DNA of 64,000 nt from Catenuloplanes indicus (GCF_030813715.1 NZ_JAUSUZ010000001.1:4154001-4218000), one strand, 5' to 3'. Counted from the stretch's first letter, positions 1 to 9,915 are shown. A program made the numbers and translations. Notes: generated from the letters alone by a model not told the origin.

Positions 1-914
1 GTGACCTCGGTCAGCTCCGACTCGCTCAGCGCGGCCACCTCGGCCATGGTGAACCAGCGCACGTCGTCCGTGGACCCGCCCACGTCGTGGATGGTCGGCG
101 GGCACGGCCGGTCGACCGCGACCCGGTAGAACGCGCGCACGCCGTGCCAGTCGATCGGATAGCCCTCCGGGCCGAGCGAGGCCGGATCGCGGTGGCTGGC
201 CACGCCGAGCAGCTCGACGATCTCGCCGGGCTGGCCGGTCTCCTCCAGCAGCTCGCGCAGCAGCGCGGTGCCGGGCTGCTCGCCGTAGTCGGTGCCGCCG
301 CCGGGCAGGTGCCAGCAGCCGCCGCCCGGGTAGTTGGCCGCGATCCGGGTGAGCAGGATCCGGCCGTCCGGGTCGGTGGCGACCGCATAGGCCGCGAACC
401 GCTGCGCCCGGTGCAGGCCGTCCGGGCCCGGGTACGCGTAGAACGACGGGAAGTCCGGCGCCTCGTCCGGCCGCAGGTCGACAGCGGCCGAGGCCAGCCC
501 GAGCGCGGTGGCCGCGAACGGGCGCAGCGGCAGCGCCGCCGCCTCGTCGCGGGTGAACCAGCGCGCCAGGTCGGTGGGCTGGCCGACCCGGTCGATCAGC
601 GAGCCGCCCCGGATCGAGACGGTATAGATCAGCCGGTCCGTGTGGATCGTGATGCCCCGGTGCGGCAGCGCACGCATGTCCGCCACCACGTCGTGCAGGC
701 CGGAGACCGCGACGGACAGCCCGGTCTCGGCGGCGGTCTCGCGGACCACCGTGTCGTTCGGGTTCTCGCCGTGGTCGACGGCACCGCCGGGCAGGGACCA
801 GGCGCCGGGTGTGCCGGAGCGCGGGCTCGCCCGGACCAGCAGGACGCGGCCGTCGGGGTCGGTACAGAGTGCGTATGCCGCGATCCTGCGAAGCGGCTCG
901 AGCGCGGGTGTCAC
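1..914 (-). CDS. Tandem Nudix hydrolase (two Nudix domains), 3' end outside window
   Basis: The reverse strand is open from a GTG at 914 to the window edge (about 304 residues) and holds two consecutive Nudix domains, each beginning with a similar strand (RIAAYALCTDPDGRVLLVR and RFAAYAVATDPDGRILLTR). The second Nudix box (GTDYGEQPGTALLRELLEE, then TG) fits GX5EX7REUXEEXGU. The first has RETAAETG, so one glutamate of the EE pair is replaced by Ala and that domain may be weaker. Nudix enzymes hydrolyse nucleoside diphosphates linked to another moiety; the substrate cannot be told here. It lies 128 nt downstream of guaA in the same direction. The start is not certain because no strong Shine-Dalgarno is visible. 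The duplication looks internal, as both halves share linker and core sequence. Confidence 0.8.
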   Translation of the reverse strand, partial: MTPALEPLRRIAAYALCTDPDGRVLLVRASPRSGTPGAWSLPGGAVDHGENPNDTVVRETAAETGLSVAVSGLHDVVADMRALPHRGITIHTDRLIYTVSIRGGSLIDRVGQPTDLARWFTRDEAAALPLRPFAATALGLASAAVDLRPDEAPDFPSFYAYPGPDGLHRAQRFAAYAVATDPDGRILLTRIAANYPGGGCWHLPGGGTDYGEQPGTALLRELLEETGQPGEIVELLGVASHRDPASLGPEGYPIDWHGVRAFYRVAVDRPCPPTIHDVGGSTDDVRWFTMAEVAALSESELTEV

Positions 915-1042
915 GCCGTCACATTGTTCTCGCGCTTTGTAACCCGCCCGTGAACACTGTCGGATGGGTGACAGTTGAACCGGTCAAAAGCACACGGGAG
1001 GAGGACATTGCCCCATTTGCCCGCCGAACATCAGCGGACGAA

Positions 1043-2596
1043 TTACTCCCACTCGATCGTGCCCGGCGGCTTGCTCGTCACGTCCAGGACCACTCGGTTG
1101 ATCTCCGCGACCTCGTTCGTGATCCGGTTGGAGATCTTGGCGAGCAGGTCGAACGGCAGCCGGGACCAGTCCGCGGTCATCGCGTCCTCGCTGGAGACCG
1201 GGCGCAGTACGACCGGGTGCCCGTACGTCCGGCCGTCGCCCTGCACACCCACGCTGCGCACGTCGGCCAGCAGCACCACCGGGAACTGCCACACGCTCCG
1301 GTCCAGGCCGGCCGCGGTCAGCTCCTCGCGCGCGATCAGGTCGGCCTGGCGCAGCACGTCCAGCCGCTCCCGGGAGACCGCGCCGATGATCCGGATCGCC
1401 AGGCCGGGGCCCGGGAAGGGGTGCCGCTGGACCATCTCCTCCGGCAGGCCGAGCTGGGCGCCGAGTGCGCGCACCTCGTCCTTGAACAGCGTGCGCAGCG
1501 GCTCGATCAGCGAGAACCGGAGGTCGTCCGGGAGGCCGCCGACGTTGTGGTGACTCTTGATGTTCGCGGTGCCGGTGCCGCCGCCGGACTCGACCACGTC
1601 CGGGTAGAGCGTGCCCTGCACCAGGAACTCGACGTCCCGCTCCGCGTCGACCTCGCGCGCCGCGGCCTCGAAGACCCGGATGAACTCGCGGCCGATGATC
1701 TTGCGCTTCTGTTCCGGGTCGGTCACGCCGTCCAGCGCGCCGAGGAAGCGCTCGGACGCGTCGACCACCTTGAGCCTGATGCCGGTGGCGGCGACGTAGT
1801 CCTTCTCCACCTGCTCCGCCTCGCCGGACCGCAGCAGGCCGTGGTCGACGAAGATGCAGGTCAGCTGGTCACCGACGGCCTTGTGCACGAGCGCCGCGGC
1901 CACCGCGGAGTCGACGCCGCCGGAGAGGCCGCAGATCACCTGCTTGTCGCCGACCTGCTCACGGATCAGCGCGACCTGCTCGTCGATGATGTTCGACGAG
2001 GTCCAAGTGGGCTCGATGCCGGCGATGTCGTACAGAAACCGCGTCAGCATGGTCTGGCCCTGCTCGGTGTGCAGCACCTCCGGGTGGAACTGCACGCCGG
2101 CCCGCTTGGCCAGCAGGTTCTCGAACGCGGCGACCGGCGCACCGGGCGAGGACGCGGTGACCGAGAAGCCGGCCGGCGCCTCGACGACCGAGTCGCCGTG
2201 GCTCATCCAGACCGGGAGGTCGGCGGGCAGCTCGCGGAGCAGCACACCCGGGTCGGTGGCCGGCGTCAGCGAGGTGCGGCCGTACTCCCGGGCGCCGGTG
2301 TGCGCGACCGTGCCGCCGAGCGTCTGGGCCATCGCCTGGAAGCCGTAGCAGATGCCGAAGACCGGGACGTCCGTGTCCAGCACGCCCGCGTCGAGCTGCG
2401 GGGCGCCGGGCTCGTAGACGCTGGACGGGCCGCCGGACAGGATGATCGCGGCCGGGTTCTTCGCCAGCATCTCGGTGACCGGCATGGAGTGCGGGACGAT
2501 CTCGGAGTAGACGTTCGCCTCGCGCACCCGGCGGGCGATCAGCTGGGCGTACTGGGCCCCGAAGTCGACGACCAGGACCGGGCGCGGTGTGCTCAT
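1043..2596 (-). CDS. guaA: GMP synthase (glutamine-hydrolysing)
   Basis: GuaA converts XMP to GMP with glutamine and ATP, the last step of guanine nucleotide synthesis in the cytosol. The 517-residue protein has the full family layout. The N-terminal class I amidotransferase carries the nucleophile in [10 protein letters not shown] and the His-Glu pair in [10 protein letters not shown]. The ATP pyrophosphatase domain has the PP-loop [16 protein letters not shown]. The C-terminal dimerisation domain ends in [12 protein letters not shown]. The ATG at 2596 gives the usual N-terminus ([19 protein letters not shown]). guaB3 and guaB lie 10 kb away on the same strand, so the GMP branch is split but co-oriented. 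Length and motifs are normal. Confidence 0.97.
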   Translation of the reverse strand: MSTPRPVLVVDFGAQYAQLIARRVREANVYSEIVPHSMPVTEMLAKNPAAIILSGGPSSVYEPGAPQLDAGVLDTDVPVFGICYGFQAMAQTLGGTVAHTGAREYGRTSLTPATDPGVLLRELPADLPVWMSHGDSVVEAPAGFSVTASSPGAPVAAFENLLAKRAGVQFHPEVLHTEQGQTMLTRFLYDIAGIEPTWTSSNIIDEQVALIREQVGDKQVICGLSGGVDSAVAAALVHKAVGDQLTCIFVDHGLLRSGEAEQVEKDYVAATGIRLKVVDASERFLGALDGVTDPEQKRKIIGREFIRVFEAAAREVDAERDVEFLVQGTLYPDVVESGGGTGTANIKSHHNVGGLPDDLRFSLIEPLRTLFKDEVRALGAQLGLPEEMVQRHPFPGPGLAIRIIGAVSRERLDVLRQADLIAREELTAAGLDRSVWQFPVVLLADVRSVGVQGDGRTYGHPVVLRPVSSEDAMTADWSRLPFDLLAKISNRITNEVAEINRVVLDVTSKPPGTIEWE

Positions 2597-2651
2597 GTTC
2601 CGGAAGAATACCGAGGGGCCCGGACGCGTCCGCGCCCGAGCCCCCAGGACC

Positions 2652-4340
2652 TCATCGCCTGTAGGTGTACGTCGGCGAGTAGGACACGTTGCCGAGCTTG
2701 TCGTACGCCCGGATCCGGACCGTGAACCTCTTGCCGTACTTCGTTGCGTTGATCTTGAAGGACGTCCCGGTGCCGGTCACCTTGCCGTTGATCAGCAGCG
2801 CAACGGTGGCGACACCGTGCTTGTCGGACGCGGCCACCTGCACGGCGACGCTCTTCCTCACCCGTGAGCCGCTCTTCGGCGCGGTGACGGTCAGCGCCGG
2901 CCCGCGGTTGTCCGCCTCGAACCGCCGGGTCGCGGTGCTGACCCGCCCGGTCCAGTCGACCGCGCGGACCGCCACGTTCACGATCCCGTGGTACGCGGCG
3001 GAGTTCCACCGGAACGTGTACGGCGCGGCCCGGTCCACCCCGGCGACCGTGCCGTTCACGACCAGCTCCACCCGGTCCAGCCCGGTGTTGTCGGTCGCGG
3101 ACGCGGTCACGGTCGTGGTGCCGTGCACCAGCGTGCCGGCCACCGGCACGCCGAGCGAGACGGCCGGTGCCGCGGTGTCGGTGACGGCCCAGACCGCGCG
3201 GCCCGCGTTGATCCGGCCGTACCGCACCCAGCCCAGCTTCGAGGAGCTGAGCGACAGCACTGTGCCCAGGTACGCGCCGCTGACCTGCGGCGCGCGCGAC
3301 TGCATCAGCGCGGCCACACCGGCCACCAGCGGCGTCGCGGACGATGTGCCGCAGAACTCGACGTAGCCGCGGTCCAGGTGGTCCTGCGCCACGTTGCAGC
3401 CCGGCGCCGCGATGTCCACCCAGCCGGTGCCGTAGTTGGACCAGGAGTAGCGGCCGTCGCCGGTGGTCGAGCCACCGACCGAGAGCACCTGCGGGATCGC
3501 GGCCGGGTACTGGCGGACGGCCGTGTTCTCGTTGCCGGCCGCCGCGATGACCAGCGAGCCCTTGTCCGTGGCGTACTGCACGGCCGTGTTCAGCAGCGGT
3601 GACGACGCGCTGCCGGCCAGCGACATGTTGATCACCTTTGCGCCCCGGTCGGCCGCGTACCGGATGCCCTTGGCGATCGAGAGGTAGTCGCCGGAGCCCT
3701 TCGCGTCGAGCACCTTCACCGGGAGGATCGTGCAGTCCCAGCAGACGCCGGCCATCCCGCTGCCGTCGTCGCCGCGTCCGGCGATCACGCTGGCCACCGC
3801 GGTGCCGTGCCCCTCGTCGTCGGCCGGGTTCGCGTCGTCGTTGATGAAGTCGTAGCCGGGCAGCACCCGGCCGGCCAGGTCGCTGACCGCGTTGACGCCG
3901 GTGTCCAGTACCGCGACCGTGACCGGGTCGCCGGTCGTCATGCCCCAGGCACCGGGCACGTTGACCTTCCGCAGACCCCACTGCTCGGGCCAGAACGGGT
4001 CGTTCGGCGTCACGTCGGCCTTGGTGGCGACGTGGTTGCGGTCCACGAAGGCGACGCCGGGGTCACGGCGCAGCAGCGCGACGGCCTGGTCCGCGTTCCG
4101 GGCGGACACCTCGGCGACCACCGCACCGGCCGCGCGAGCGGCGTCGTCGACCACCCGCACGCCCCCGGCGTCGTCCGCCGCGGCCAGCGCGTCGTCCGCC
4201 GAGGCGCCGGGGGCGAGGCCGACCACCAGCTCGACCGGATTGCCGGGATCGGCGGACGCGGGCGCGGACAGGCCCACGCCGGCGGCGACCGCCATCACCA
4301 GCGCGACGGTCATCCGCCGCTGATTGACAAGCTTGCGCAC
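2652..4340 (-). CDS. Secreted S8 (subtilisin-like) serine protease with C-terminal Ig-like repeats
   Basis: About 562 residues from the GTG at 4340, chosen because it gives a clean Sec signal (RKLVNQRR, a hydrophobic stretch, then SAPASADP). The frame is open further upstream, to about 4445, but that extension looks non-secretory. A propeptide-like I9 region follows, then the S8 catalytic domain with Asp in VAVLDTGV, His in [12 protein letters not shown] and Ser in [15 protein letters not shown]. After the protease are two Ig-like modules (around [20 protein letters not shown] and [17 protein letters not shown]). An intact triad implies an active extracellular endopeptidase; the substrate is unknown. 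The Ig-like tail could bind polymer or protein at the cell surface (inference). Confidence 0.9.
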   Translation of the reverse strand: MRKLVNQRRMTVALVMAVAAGVGLSAPASADPGNPVELVVGLAPGASADDALAAADDAGGVRVVDDAARAAGAVVAEVSARNADQAVALLRRDPGVAFVDRNHVATKADVTPNDPFWPEQWGLRKVNVPGAWGMTTGDPVTVAVLDTGVNAVSDLAGRVLPGYDFINDDANPADDEGHGTAVASVIAGRGDDGSGMAGVCWDCTILPVKVLDAKGSGDYLSIAKGIRYAADRGAKVINMSLAGSASSPLLNTAVQYATDKGSLVIAAAGNENTAVRQYPAAIPQVLSVGGSTTGDGRYSWSNYGTGWVDIAAPGCNVAQDHLDRGYVEFCGTSSATPLVAGVAALMQSRAPQVSGAYLGTVLSLSSSKLGWVRYGRINAGRAVWAVTDTAAPAVSLGVPVAGTLVHGTTTVTASATDNTGLDRVELVVNGTVAGVDRAAPYTFRWNSAAYHGIVNVAVRAVDWTGRVSTATRRFEADNRGPALTVTAPKSGSRVRKSVAVQVAASDKHGVATVALLINGKVTGTGTSFKINATKYGKRFTVRIRAYDKLGNVSYSPTYTYRR

Positions 4341-4404
4341 CTGGATTTCACCGTTCCTCGGGGACACGCGACGCCGAGAACCGTAAAAATCCGGAATATG
4401 AGGA

Positions 4405-6054
4405 TTAGGTCGTGCTCGGGTGCGGTTCGGGTGCGATCCGCTCATACGGCTGACCGAGCGGCGGCCGACGATCCGGTTCGCCCTTGCGCGGCCAGAACGC
4501 GCAGGCCCGTTCCGCCTGCGCGGTGATGGTCAGCGACGGGTTCACGCCCAGGTTCGCGGTGACCGCGGCACCGTCCAGCACGTGCAGCCCGGGGTGGCCG
4601 AAGACCCGCTGGTAGCCGTCGATCACGCCGTCCTCCGGCGTGGCGCCGATCGTGGCGCCGCCCAGGATGTGCGCGGTCATCGGCACGTTGAACGCCTCGG
4701 TCACCGCACCGCCCGGCACCCCGCCGATCTCCTCGGCCAGCGCCCGCGCCGCCGTATTGCCGGCCGGGATCCAGGTCGGGTTCGGCGCGCCGTGCCCCGG
4801 CCGGCTGCGCAACGACCATAAACCCAGCCGACGACGGTACGTCGTGGTGATCGAGTTGTCCGCCGACTGCATGACGAGCGTGATGATGGTCCGCTCCGAC
4901 CACCGCCGCACCGACAGCATGCGCAGGTAGAGCAGCGGGCGGCGGGCGATCGTGCCGGCCCAGCGCAGCGGGCGCCGAGGGCCACCGTCGGTGAGCGCGG
5001 ATTGCAGCAGGCCCATCAGGTTCGCACCCCGGCCGTACCGCACGCCCTCGATGTGGGTGTGCTCGTCCGGGTGGAACGAGCTGGTGATCGCCACGCCGTC
5101 GGTGAAGCCGAGGTCACGGTCCGGCCGCAGCACGGACGCGCCGAGGATCGACTCGGAGTTGGTCCGGGTGAGCGCGCCGACCCGCGCGGACAGGTGCGGG
5201 AGCGCGCCGGTCGCGCGGGCCCGGTGCAGCAGCCGCTGGGTGCCGAGCGCACCGGCCGCGAACACCACCTGGTCCGCCACGAACGTCTGCCGCCGTCGGT
5301 GCAGGCGCGCTCCGGTCCGTACCGTGTCGATCCGGTATCGGTCCTGGTCCGCCCGCACCGCGGTGACCGTGGTCATCGGCAGGACCGTCACACCGGCCCG
5401 CTCCGCGAGGTACAGATAGTTCTTGACCAGCGTGTTCTTCGCGCCCTGACGGCAGCCGGTCATGCAACTGCCGCAGTGCGTGCAGCCGGTGCGCGCCGGA
5501 CCGGCCCCGCCGAAGTAGGGATCGGGCACGGTGCGGCCCGGCTCGCCGAGGAAGACGCCGACCGGCGTGGCGTGCACCGTGTCCGCCACGCCCATCCGCG
5601 CCGCGACCGCGCGCATCGCCCGGTCCGCCGCGGTCACCCGGGAGTAGGTCGTGACGCCCAGCATGCGCTTGGCGACGGCGTAGTGCGGTGCCAGCTCGGC
5701 GTGCCAGTCCGTGATGTCCCGCCAGGCCGGGTCCCGGTAGAACGCGGGCAGCGGCTCGTAGAGCGTGTTCGCGTAGACCAGGCTGCCGCCACCCACGCCG
5801 GCGCCGGACATCACCAGCACGCCGGACCGGGAGCTGCGCTCGCCGCGCAGCAACGTCATCCGCTGCAGGCCGAAGCAGCCCAGCGCGGGCGCCCAGAGGA
5901 AGCGCCGCAGCCGCCAGGACGTCTCCGGGAACTCGTCATCGGCGAACCGGCGACCGGCCTCCAGCACGGCGACCCGGTAACCCTTCTCGGCCAGACGCAG
6001 CGCCGCGACGCTGCCGCCGAAGCCGGAGCCGATCACGACGACGTCGAATTGCAT
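4405..6054 (-). CDS. GMC-family oxidoreductase, ChoD (cholesterol oxidase)-like
   Basis: FAD-dependent oxidoreductase of about 549 residues. The N-terminal Rossmann motif is VVVIGSGFGGSVAALRLAE. A cysteine cluster (CTHCGSCMTGC, then GAKNTLVKNYL), the C-terminal GAAVTANLGVNPSLTITAQ and the end GEPDRRPPLGQPYERIAP closely match my memory of mycobacterial ChoD (Rv3409c), which also sits beside guaB3/guaB. ChoD has been called a cholesterol oxidase, but true activity in this subgroup is uncertain and the four-cysteine cluster is not part of classical cholesterol oxidase. I chose the ATG at 6054 just before the FAD motif; a TTG at 6081 would overlap the upstream gene. With the upstream stop only 10 nt away, the two genes are probably co-transcribed. 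Confidence 0.88.
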   Translation of the reverse strand: MQFDVVVIGSGFGGSVAALRLAEKGYRVAVLEAGRRFADDEFPETSWRLRRFLWAPALGCFGLQRMTLLRGERSSRSGVLVMSGAGVGGGSLVYANTLYEPLPAFYRDPAWRDITDWHAELAPHYAVAKRMLGVTTYSRVTAADRAMRAVAARMGVADTVHATPVGVFLGEPGRTVPDPYFGGAGPARTGCTHCGSCMTGCRQGAKNTLVKNYLYLAERAGVTVLPMTTVTAVRADQDRYRIDTVRTGARLHRRRQTFVADQVVFAAGALGTQRLLHRARATGALPHLSARVGALTRTNSESILGASVLRPDRDLGFTDGVAITSSFHPDEHTHIEGVRYGRGANLMGLLQSALTDGGPRRPLRWAGTIARRPLLYLRMLSVRRWSERTIITLVMQSADNSITTTYRRRLGLWSLRSRPGHGAPNPTWIPAGNTAARALAEEIGGVPGGAVTEAFNVPMTAHILGGATIGATPEDGVIDGYQRVFGHPGLHVLDGAAVTANLGVNPSLTITAQAERACAFWPRKGEPDRRPPLGQPYERIAPEPHPSTT

Positions 6055-6064
6055 GAATGCATGA

Positions 6065-7552
6065 TTAGCGATCGGTAACAAGAACGCCAGGGCGCCGGCC
6101 GCGCTTGTGCGCGTACATCGCCGCGTCCGCCGCGCCCAGCAGCTCGTCCGCGGTCGGGTGGTCGCCGCTGTTCGCGTGGCCGATGCTCAGCTCCGGCACC
6201 AGCACGGCGGACGGCAGCGAGATCGGCCGGCAGACCGCGCTGGTCAGCCGGGACACGATGGTGCTGACGTCCTCCGGCTTGGCCTGGTCGTCGCAGAGGA
6301 TCACGAACTCGTCGCCGCCGAGCCGGGCCACCGTGTCCGACGGGCGCACGCTCTGCCGCAGCCGGCTCGCGACCGTGGTCAGCAGCGCGTCGCCGATCGC
6401 GTGCCCGAGCGTGTCGTTGACCTCCTTGAACCGGTCCAGGTCCAGGTAGAGCAGCGTGACGGTCTTGCCGGTACGCCGGGTCCGGTTCAGCGCCATGGTC
6501 AGGCGGTCCATCAGCAGCGCGCGGTTCGGCAGGTCGGTGAGCGTGTCGTGGGTGGCCATGTGCGCCAGCCGGGCCTCGTACCGGCTGCGCTCCGCCTCCA
6601 TCTGCTGCTGCGCCGTGATGTCCCGGAGGAACGCGTTCGCCTCCATCCGGCCGTTGTGCTCGGTGATCCAGAGCTTCATCTCCACCGGCACGTCCCGGCC
6701 GTCCCGGTGCCGGGCCACCACCCGGATCGGGTCGCCGGTGGCCAGCGTCGGCACCCGGGTGCGCAGCAGGCGCGCGAACCCGGTGTCGTGCGCGGCCCGG
6801 TCCTGCGGCTGGATCAGCACGTCCCGCAGCGGACGGCCGATCACCCGCGCTGCCGGCCAGCCGAACGTGCGCTCCGCGGCCGCGTTCCACTCCGTGATCG
6901 CGCCGTCCTCGTCCATGCTGACCAGCGCGTCCCCCGCGGTCTCGATGATCCGGGACAGGCGTTGCCGCTGTTCCTTCAGCAGTCGGTGTTCCGCGGCCTG
7001 CGCGGTGATGTCCCGGCCGACCACGGCCACGCCGACGATCTCCCCGGTGCGGTCCCGGACCGGCGACACGGACGCGGACATCTCGATCGCCCGGCCGTCC
7101 TTGCGCACGTAGGTGTGCTCGTGATTGAGGAAGACCTCGCCGTCCGCGATCCGCGGCAGCAGCCCGAGCGCGCGCTCGGGGTCGTCCTCCGCCAGCAGCA
7201 GGCTGCCGTGCCGACCGATGATCTCCTCGGCACGGTAGCCGAAGATGCGCTCGGCCGCCGGGTTCCAGCTGTCGATCATGCCGTTCAGGCCGAGGCCGAT
7301 CACCGCGTCGTCGCACCACTCCACGATCGCGGCCAGCCGGGCGGACGCGGACACCGTCCGGCGCTGCCGCCAGTAGTGCAGCGCGAGCAGGACGATCGCG
7401 GTGCCACCGACCGCCACGATGCCCGCGAAGGCCACCTCCGGCGGTGTGATCGGCCCGTCCGTGAACATCCACACCACGTCGAACGTGGCCAGTACCACCA
7501 GCGTCAGCAGCACGGAGAGAAACAGCCAGGCGCGGTCGAACGGCCGGATCAC
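6065..7552 (-). CDS. Membrane-anchored PAS-PAS-GGDEF diguanylate cyclase
   Basis: The 495-residue protein begins with two hydrophobic segments (around residues 8-30 and 38-58). Two PAS domains follow (cores DSWNPAAERIFGY and TEWNAAAERTFGW, each with a trailing PAC region), then a GGDEF domain. The active-site motif is intact (RLGGDEFVIL), and an RPSD sequence five residues upstream fits the RxxD inhibitory site. So it should make cyclic di-GMP at the membrane with product feedback control. No EAL domain is present. In actinomycetes c-di-GMP controls BldD and the switch to sporulation, which fits the nearby bldM and whiD (inference). The signal sensed by the PAS domains is not evident; no heme or flavin signature was identified. 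Confidence 0.92.
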   Translation of the reverse strand: MIRPFDRAWLFLSVLLTLVVLATFDVVWMFTDGPITPPEVAFAGIVAVGGTAIVLLALHYWRQRRTVSASARLAAIVEWCDDAVIGLGLNGMIDSWNPAAERIFGYRAEEIIGRHGSLLLAEDDPERALGLLPRIADGEVFLNHEHTYVRKDGRAIEMSASVSPVRDRTGEIVGVAVVGRDITAQAAEHRLLKEQRQRLSRIIETAGDALVSMDEDGAITEWNAAAERTFGWPAARVIGRPLRDVLIQPQDRAAHDTGFARLLRTRVPTLATGDPIRVVARHRDGRDVPVEMKLWITEHNGRMEANAFLRDITAQQQMEAERSRYEARLAHMATHDTLTDLPNRALLMDRLTMALNRTRRTGKTVTLLYLDLDRFKEVNDTLGHAIGDALLTTVASRLRQSVRPSDTVARLGGDEFVILCDDQAKPEDVSTIVSRLTSAVCRPISLPSAVLVPELSIGHANSGDHPTADELLGAADAAMYAHKRGRRPGVLVTDR

Positions 7553-7694
7553 CGTTGCCCCCTTTCGCCGGGTTCAGCCTGCTCCCACACCATCGGCACA
7601 GGTGACACGAATCGCAGAAAACCCGCTGAGTGTCGTGGGGCGGCAACGCGCGGCGGGGCGTCCTGCGTCTTCCCACTGCAGGAAGGATGTCGAT

Positions 7695-8762
7695 ATGCCA
7701 CGGCGGCGCCTGATCATCGTCTCACTCACGGCCGCGCTCGCGGTGCTGATCGCGGGAGGCGCGTACGCGGTCGCACGCCCCCGGCCGGCCGCACCGGTCT
7801 CGGTCCCGTCGCCGGCCCCGGCCGCGTCACCGTCCGCGTCGCCCTCGCCGCCACCCGGCGCGGACATCACCGGCGGACCGCTGAACCTGCTGATCGTCGG
7901 CGTGGACACGCGGATCGACGAGCCCGGCTGGCAGCCGCACTCGGACGCGCTGATGATCCTGCACATCACCCGGGACCTGCGCGCGGCCTACCTCACGTCG
8001 CTGCCGCGGGACCTGGTGGTGGACGTGCCCGCGTTCCCGCCGGCCGGCTTCCGGGGCGGCACCCACAAGATCACCGAGGCGATGGCGTACGGCAGCGCGG
8101 TGCCCGGCGGGCGGCCGGACCCGGCGCAGGGCGTCCGGCTGCTGGCCACCACGGTCGGTAACTACACCGGAATCAAGCGCTTCGACGCGACCGCGGTGAT
8201 CAGTATGGAGGGCTACGACGACCTGATCGACGCGCTCGGCGGGGTCCGGATCCACGTGGACGTCCAGACGCCGTCGATCCACCGCAAACCGGACGGCACC
8301 CGGCGGGCCGGGGACGGCGACCCACAGCAGGTGTACCGGGTCGGCACGATGACGATGACGGGCTGGCAGGCCATCGACTACGCCCGCCAGCGCTACCTGA
8401 CCGGCGGCGACTACACCCGCCAGCGCCACCACCGGCAGCTGCTCAAGGCCATGCTGACCGCGGCCACCGACGAGGGCCTGCTGCGCGACGTCACGCGGAT
8501 GGAGTCGGTGCTGGCCGCGGTCGCCGGCACACTGGTCTTCGACGGTGGCGCACACACCGCGGTGGACCTCGCGTTCGCGCTGAGCCACCTCCGCCCCGCG
8601 GACCTCACGCTGGTCGGCCTGCCGGGCGACGCGGTCTACGAGTCCGGCGCGTACGTCGGCGAGGCGCTGAATCCCCCTTCCGCCGACTACTTCAAATGCC
8701 TCCGCGCCGGCACGCTCCCCGCCTTCACCCACGACCACCCGGACCTCGTCGACCGCGCTTGA
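7695..8762 (+). CDS. LytR-CpsA-Psr (LCP) family cell-wall glycopolymer transferase
   Basis: 355 residues from the ATG at 7695, preceded by GGAAGGA at good spacing. A short cytoplasmic start and one transmembrane helix (IIVSLTAALAVLIAGGAYAV) are followed by a Pro/Ser-rich linker and the LCP domain. Typical elements are LLIVGVDTR, the Asp of HSDALMILHI, SLPRDLVVDVP and the arginine-rich DYTRQRHHRQLL. LCP enzymes move lipid-linked glycopolymers (teichoic acid, arabinogalactan or capsule) onto peptidoglycan outside the membrane. The gene is divergent from the diguanylate cyclase and stands alone before a repeat island. The polymer it handles cannot be told from sequence. Confidence 0.9.
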   Translation: MPRRRLIIVSLTAALAVLIAGGAYAVARPRPAAPVSVPSPAPAASPSASPSPPPGADITGGPLNLLIVGVDTRIDEPGWQPHSDALMILHITRDLRAAYLTSLPRDLVVDVPAFPPAGFRGGTHKITEAMAYGSAVPGGRPDPAQGVRLLATTVGNYTGIKRFDATAVISMEGYDDLIDALGGVRIHVDVQTPSIHRKPDGTRRAGDGDPQQVYRVGTMTMTGWQAIDYARQRYLTGGDYTRQRHHRQLLKAMLTAATDEGLLRDVTRMESVLAAVAGTLVFDGGAHTAVDLAFALSHLRPADLTLVGLPGDAVYESGAYVGEALNPPSADYFKCLRAGTLPAFTHDHPDLVDRA

Positions 8763-8849
8763 GACCTTGCCCGGTGTCGCCCCGTAGTGGCTGCCCGCTC
8801 ACCCGACGGAGACTTGATCCGACCCTAGGTAGATCAAGCTCAACTTCCT

Positions 8850-9165
8850 GATCTCCCCGCTTCCCGGTGGCGGCATATCCTGCCGCTTCCCGACGGTGGC
8901 GTATCTTCCCGGTTCCCGGCGGCGGCATATCCTGCCGCTTCCCGACGGTGGCGTATCTTCCCGGTTCCCGGCGGCGGCATATCCTGCCGCTTCCCGACGG
9001 TGGCGTATCTTCCCGGTTCCCGGCGGTGGCGTATCTTCCCGCTTCCCGGCGGTGGCGTATCTTCCCGGTTCCCGGCGGTGGCGTATCTTCCCGGTTCCCG
9101 GCGGTGGCGTATCTTCCCGCTTCCCGGTGAGCGGCGTACCTTCCCGCTTCCCGGGGCGGCATTCC
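8850..9165. repeat. 26-bp tandem repeat array, about 12 copies
   Basis: The core ggcgtat or ggcatat recurs every 26 bp, at 8872, 8898, 8924, 8950, 8976, 9002, 9028, 9054, 9080 and 9106, with weaker copies near 9132 and 9158. Early units alternate between two variants, giving a 52-bp higher-order period; later units are nearly uniform. There are no unique spacers, so it is not a CRISPR array. A single inverted copy-like sequence (cccgggaagcgggaatatcc) occurs near 9894-9913. Confidence 0.9.
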
Positions 9166-9180
9166 GAGTTCTCCCGCCTA

Positions 9181-9538
9181 TGTTGCCGATTCCCCGGCTG
9201 ATGCTCGCCACCGGCGCGGCTGCGGCAATCGGGCGCTCCGCGCCCGAAATATCGCGATATCTCGCCCTGCATCGGGGGGTGCTGCCGCCAGCGAACGACG
9301 CCACTCAGCCTGTGTGATCAATCAGTGGAGCATTTGGGATATCAACTTCGCTAGATGACCTCCTTTTTGCTCCACTGATTGATCACACAGGCTTCGGACC
9401 TGCGGCGGATGCGGTCACCGGGCGCGGCCGGAGACTTATCCGGAAATTTCGGGCGGGTGGCGCACTGGCCGGCTGCGTAGGCCGGTTCGGCACGGGGTGG
9501 CGTGCGGGCCGCCGGCGCCTCGGCGGGAATGGGCAACA
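9181..9538. repeat. Large palindromic repeat with perfect 26-bp stem (copy 1)
   Basis: The arms at 9307-9332 and 9368-9393 are perfect reverse complements over 26 bp around a 35-nt loop. Symmetry continues outward imperfectly: gcccgaaatatcgcgatat at 9243 pairs with sequence near 9433-9455, and tgttgccgattccccgg at 9181 pairs with sequence ending at 9538. A second copy of the stem and loop is at 29012-29094, with the loop core atatcaacttcgctagatg conserved. This looks like a dispersed palindromic element (REP- or MITE-like), not a simple terminator. Confidence 0.85.
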
Positions 9539-9834
9539 GAGTCGCTCCCGCGTGCGATTCTCGCCGCCCGGCAAACCGCCGCTGGCGCTCCGCCTACTGC
9601 CGGCATCGGAGCCGGTCCCGAGGAACACCGTCCAGAATCACGCGCCCGGCACGCCACAGAACCCACAACCCGCAACCCGCAACCCGCAGTACAGCGCGAC
9701 ACCCCAGCGCGAGACCACCGCGTGGCACAGGACCGGCACAGTGCATCGGGCCGCGATGTGGCACCGGATTGCTGGGTGGTGGCGTGGGCCGGCGTCGGCG
9801 GGGGGAGCTGCGTGGTTTTCGGCCACGGCGGGAC

Positions 9835-9915
9835 TTGCAGGGAGGAGCGCCAGCGACGACCGGTGCCCGCGGGAGCACTCGGAACGTCACCACCCGGGAA
9901 GCGGGAATATCCACT
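9835..9915. repeat. Dispersed about 80-bp repeat, copy at 9.8 kb
   Basis: This stretch (gcagggaggagcgccagcg ... accggtgcccgcgggagca ... accacccgggaagcgggaa) matches 48830-48911 with few changes (gacagggaggagcgccggcg ... accggtgcccgcgggagca ... caccacccggggagcgggt). Both copies lie in gaps between convergent genes. A shorter match (agcccgcgggagcatgcggc) is near 61417-61436. Confidence 0.75.

Noticed and set aside
809-2725. Very long forward open frame opposite guaA
   Set aside because: Arg/Asp/Val-rich shadow of a GC-rich gene; guaA is certain on the other strand.
6107-8161. Long forward open frame opposite the diguanylate cyclase
   Set aside because: Composition is that of an antisense shadow, and it runs into the LCP gene out of frame.
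8850-9165. CRISPR array
   Set aside because: Units are directly abutting without unique spacers and no cas gene is in the window.
8840-9304. Long open frames on both strands across the 26-bp array, giving Arg/Pro-rich repeat proteins
   Set aside because: All frames stay open because the repeat has no stop codons; period is 26 bp, so each protein repeat would need three units. No ribosome site or conserved start.
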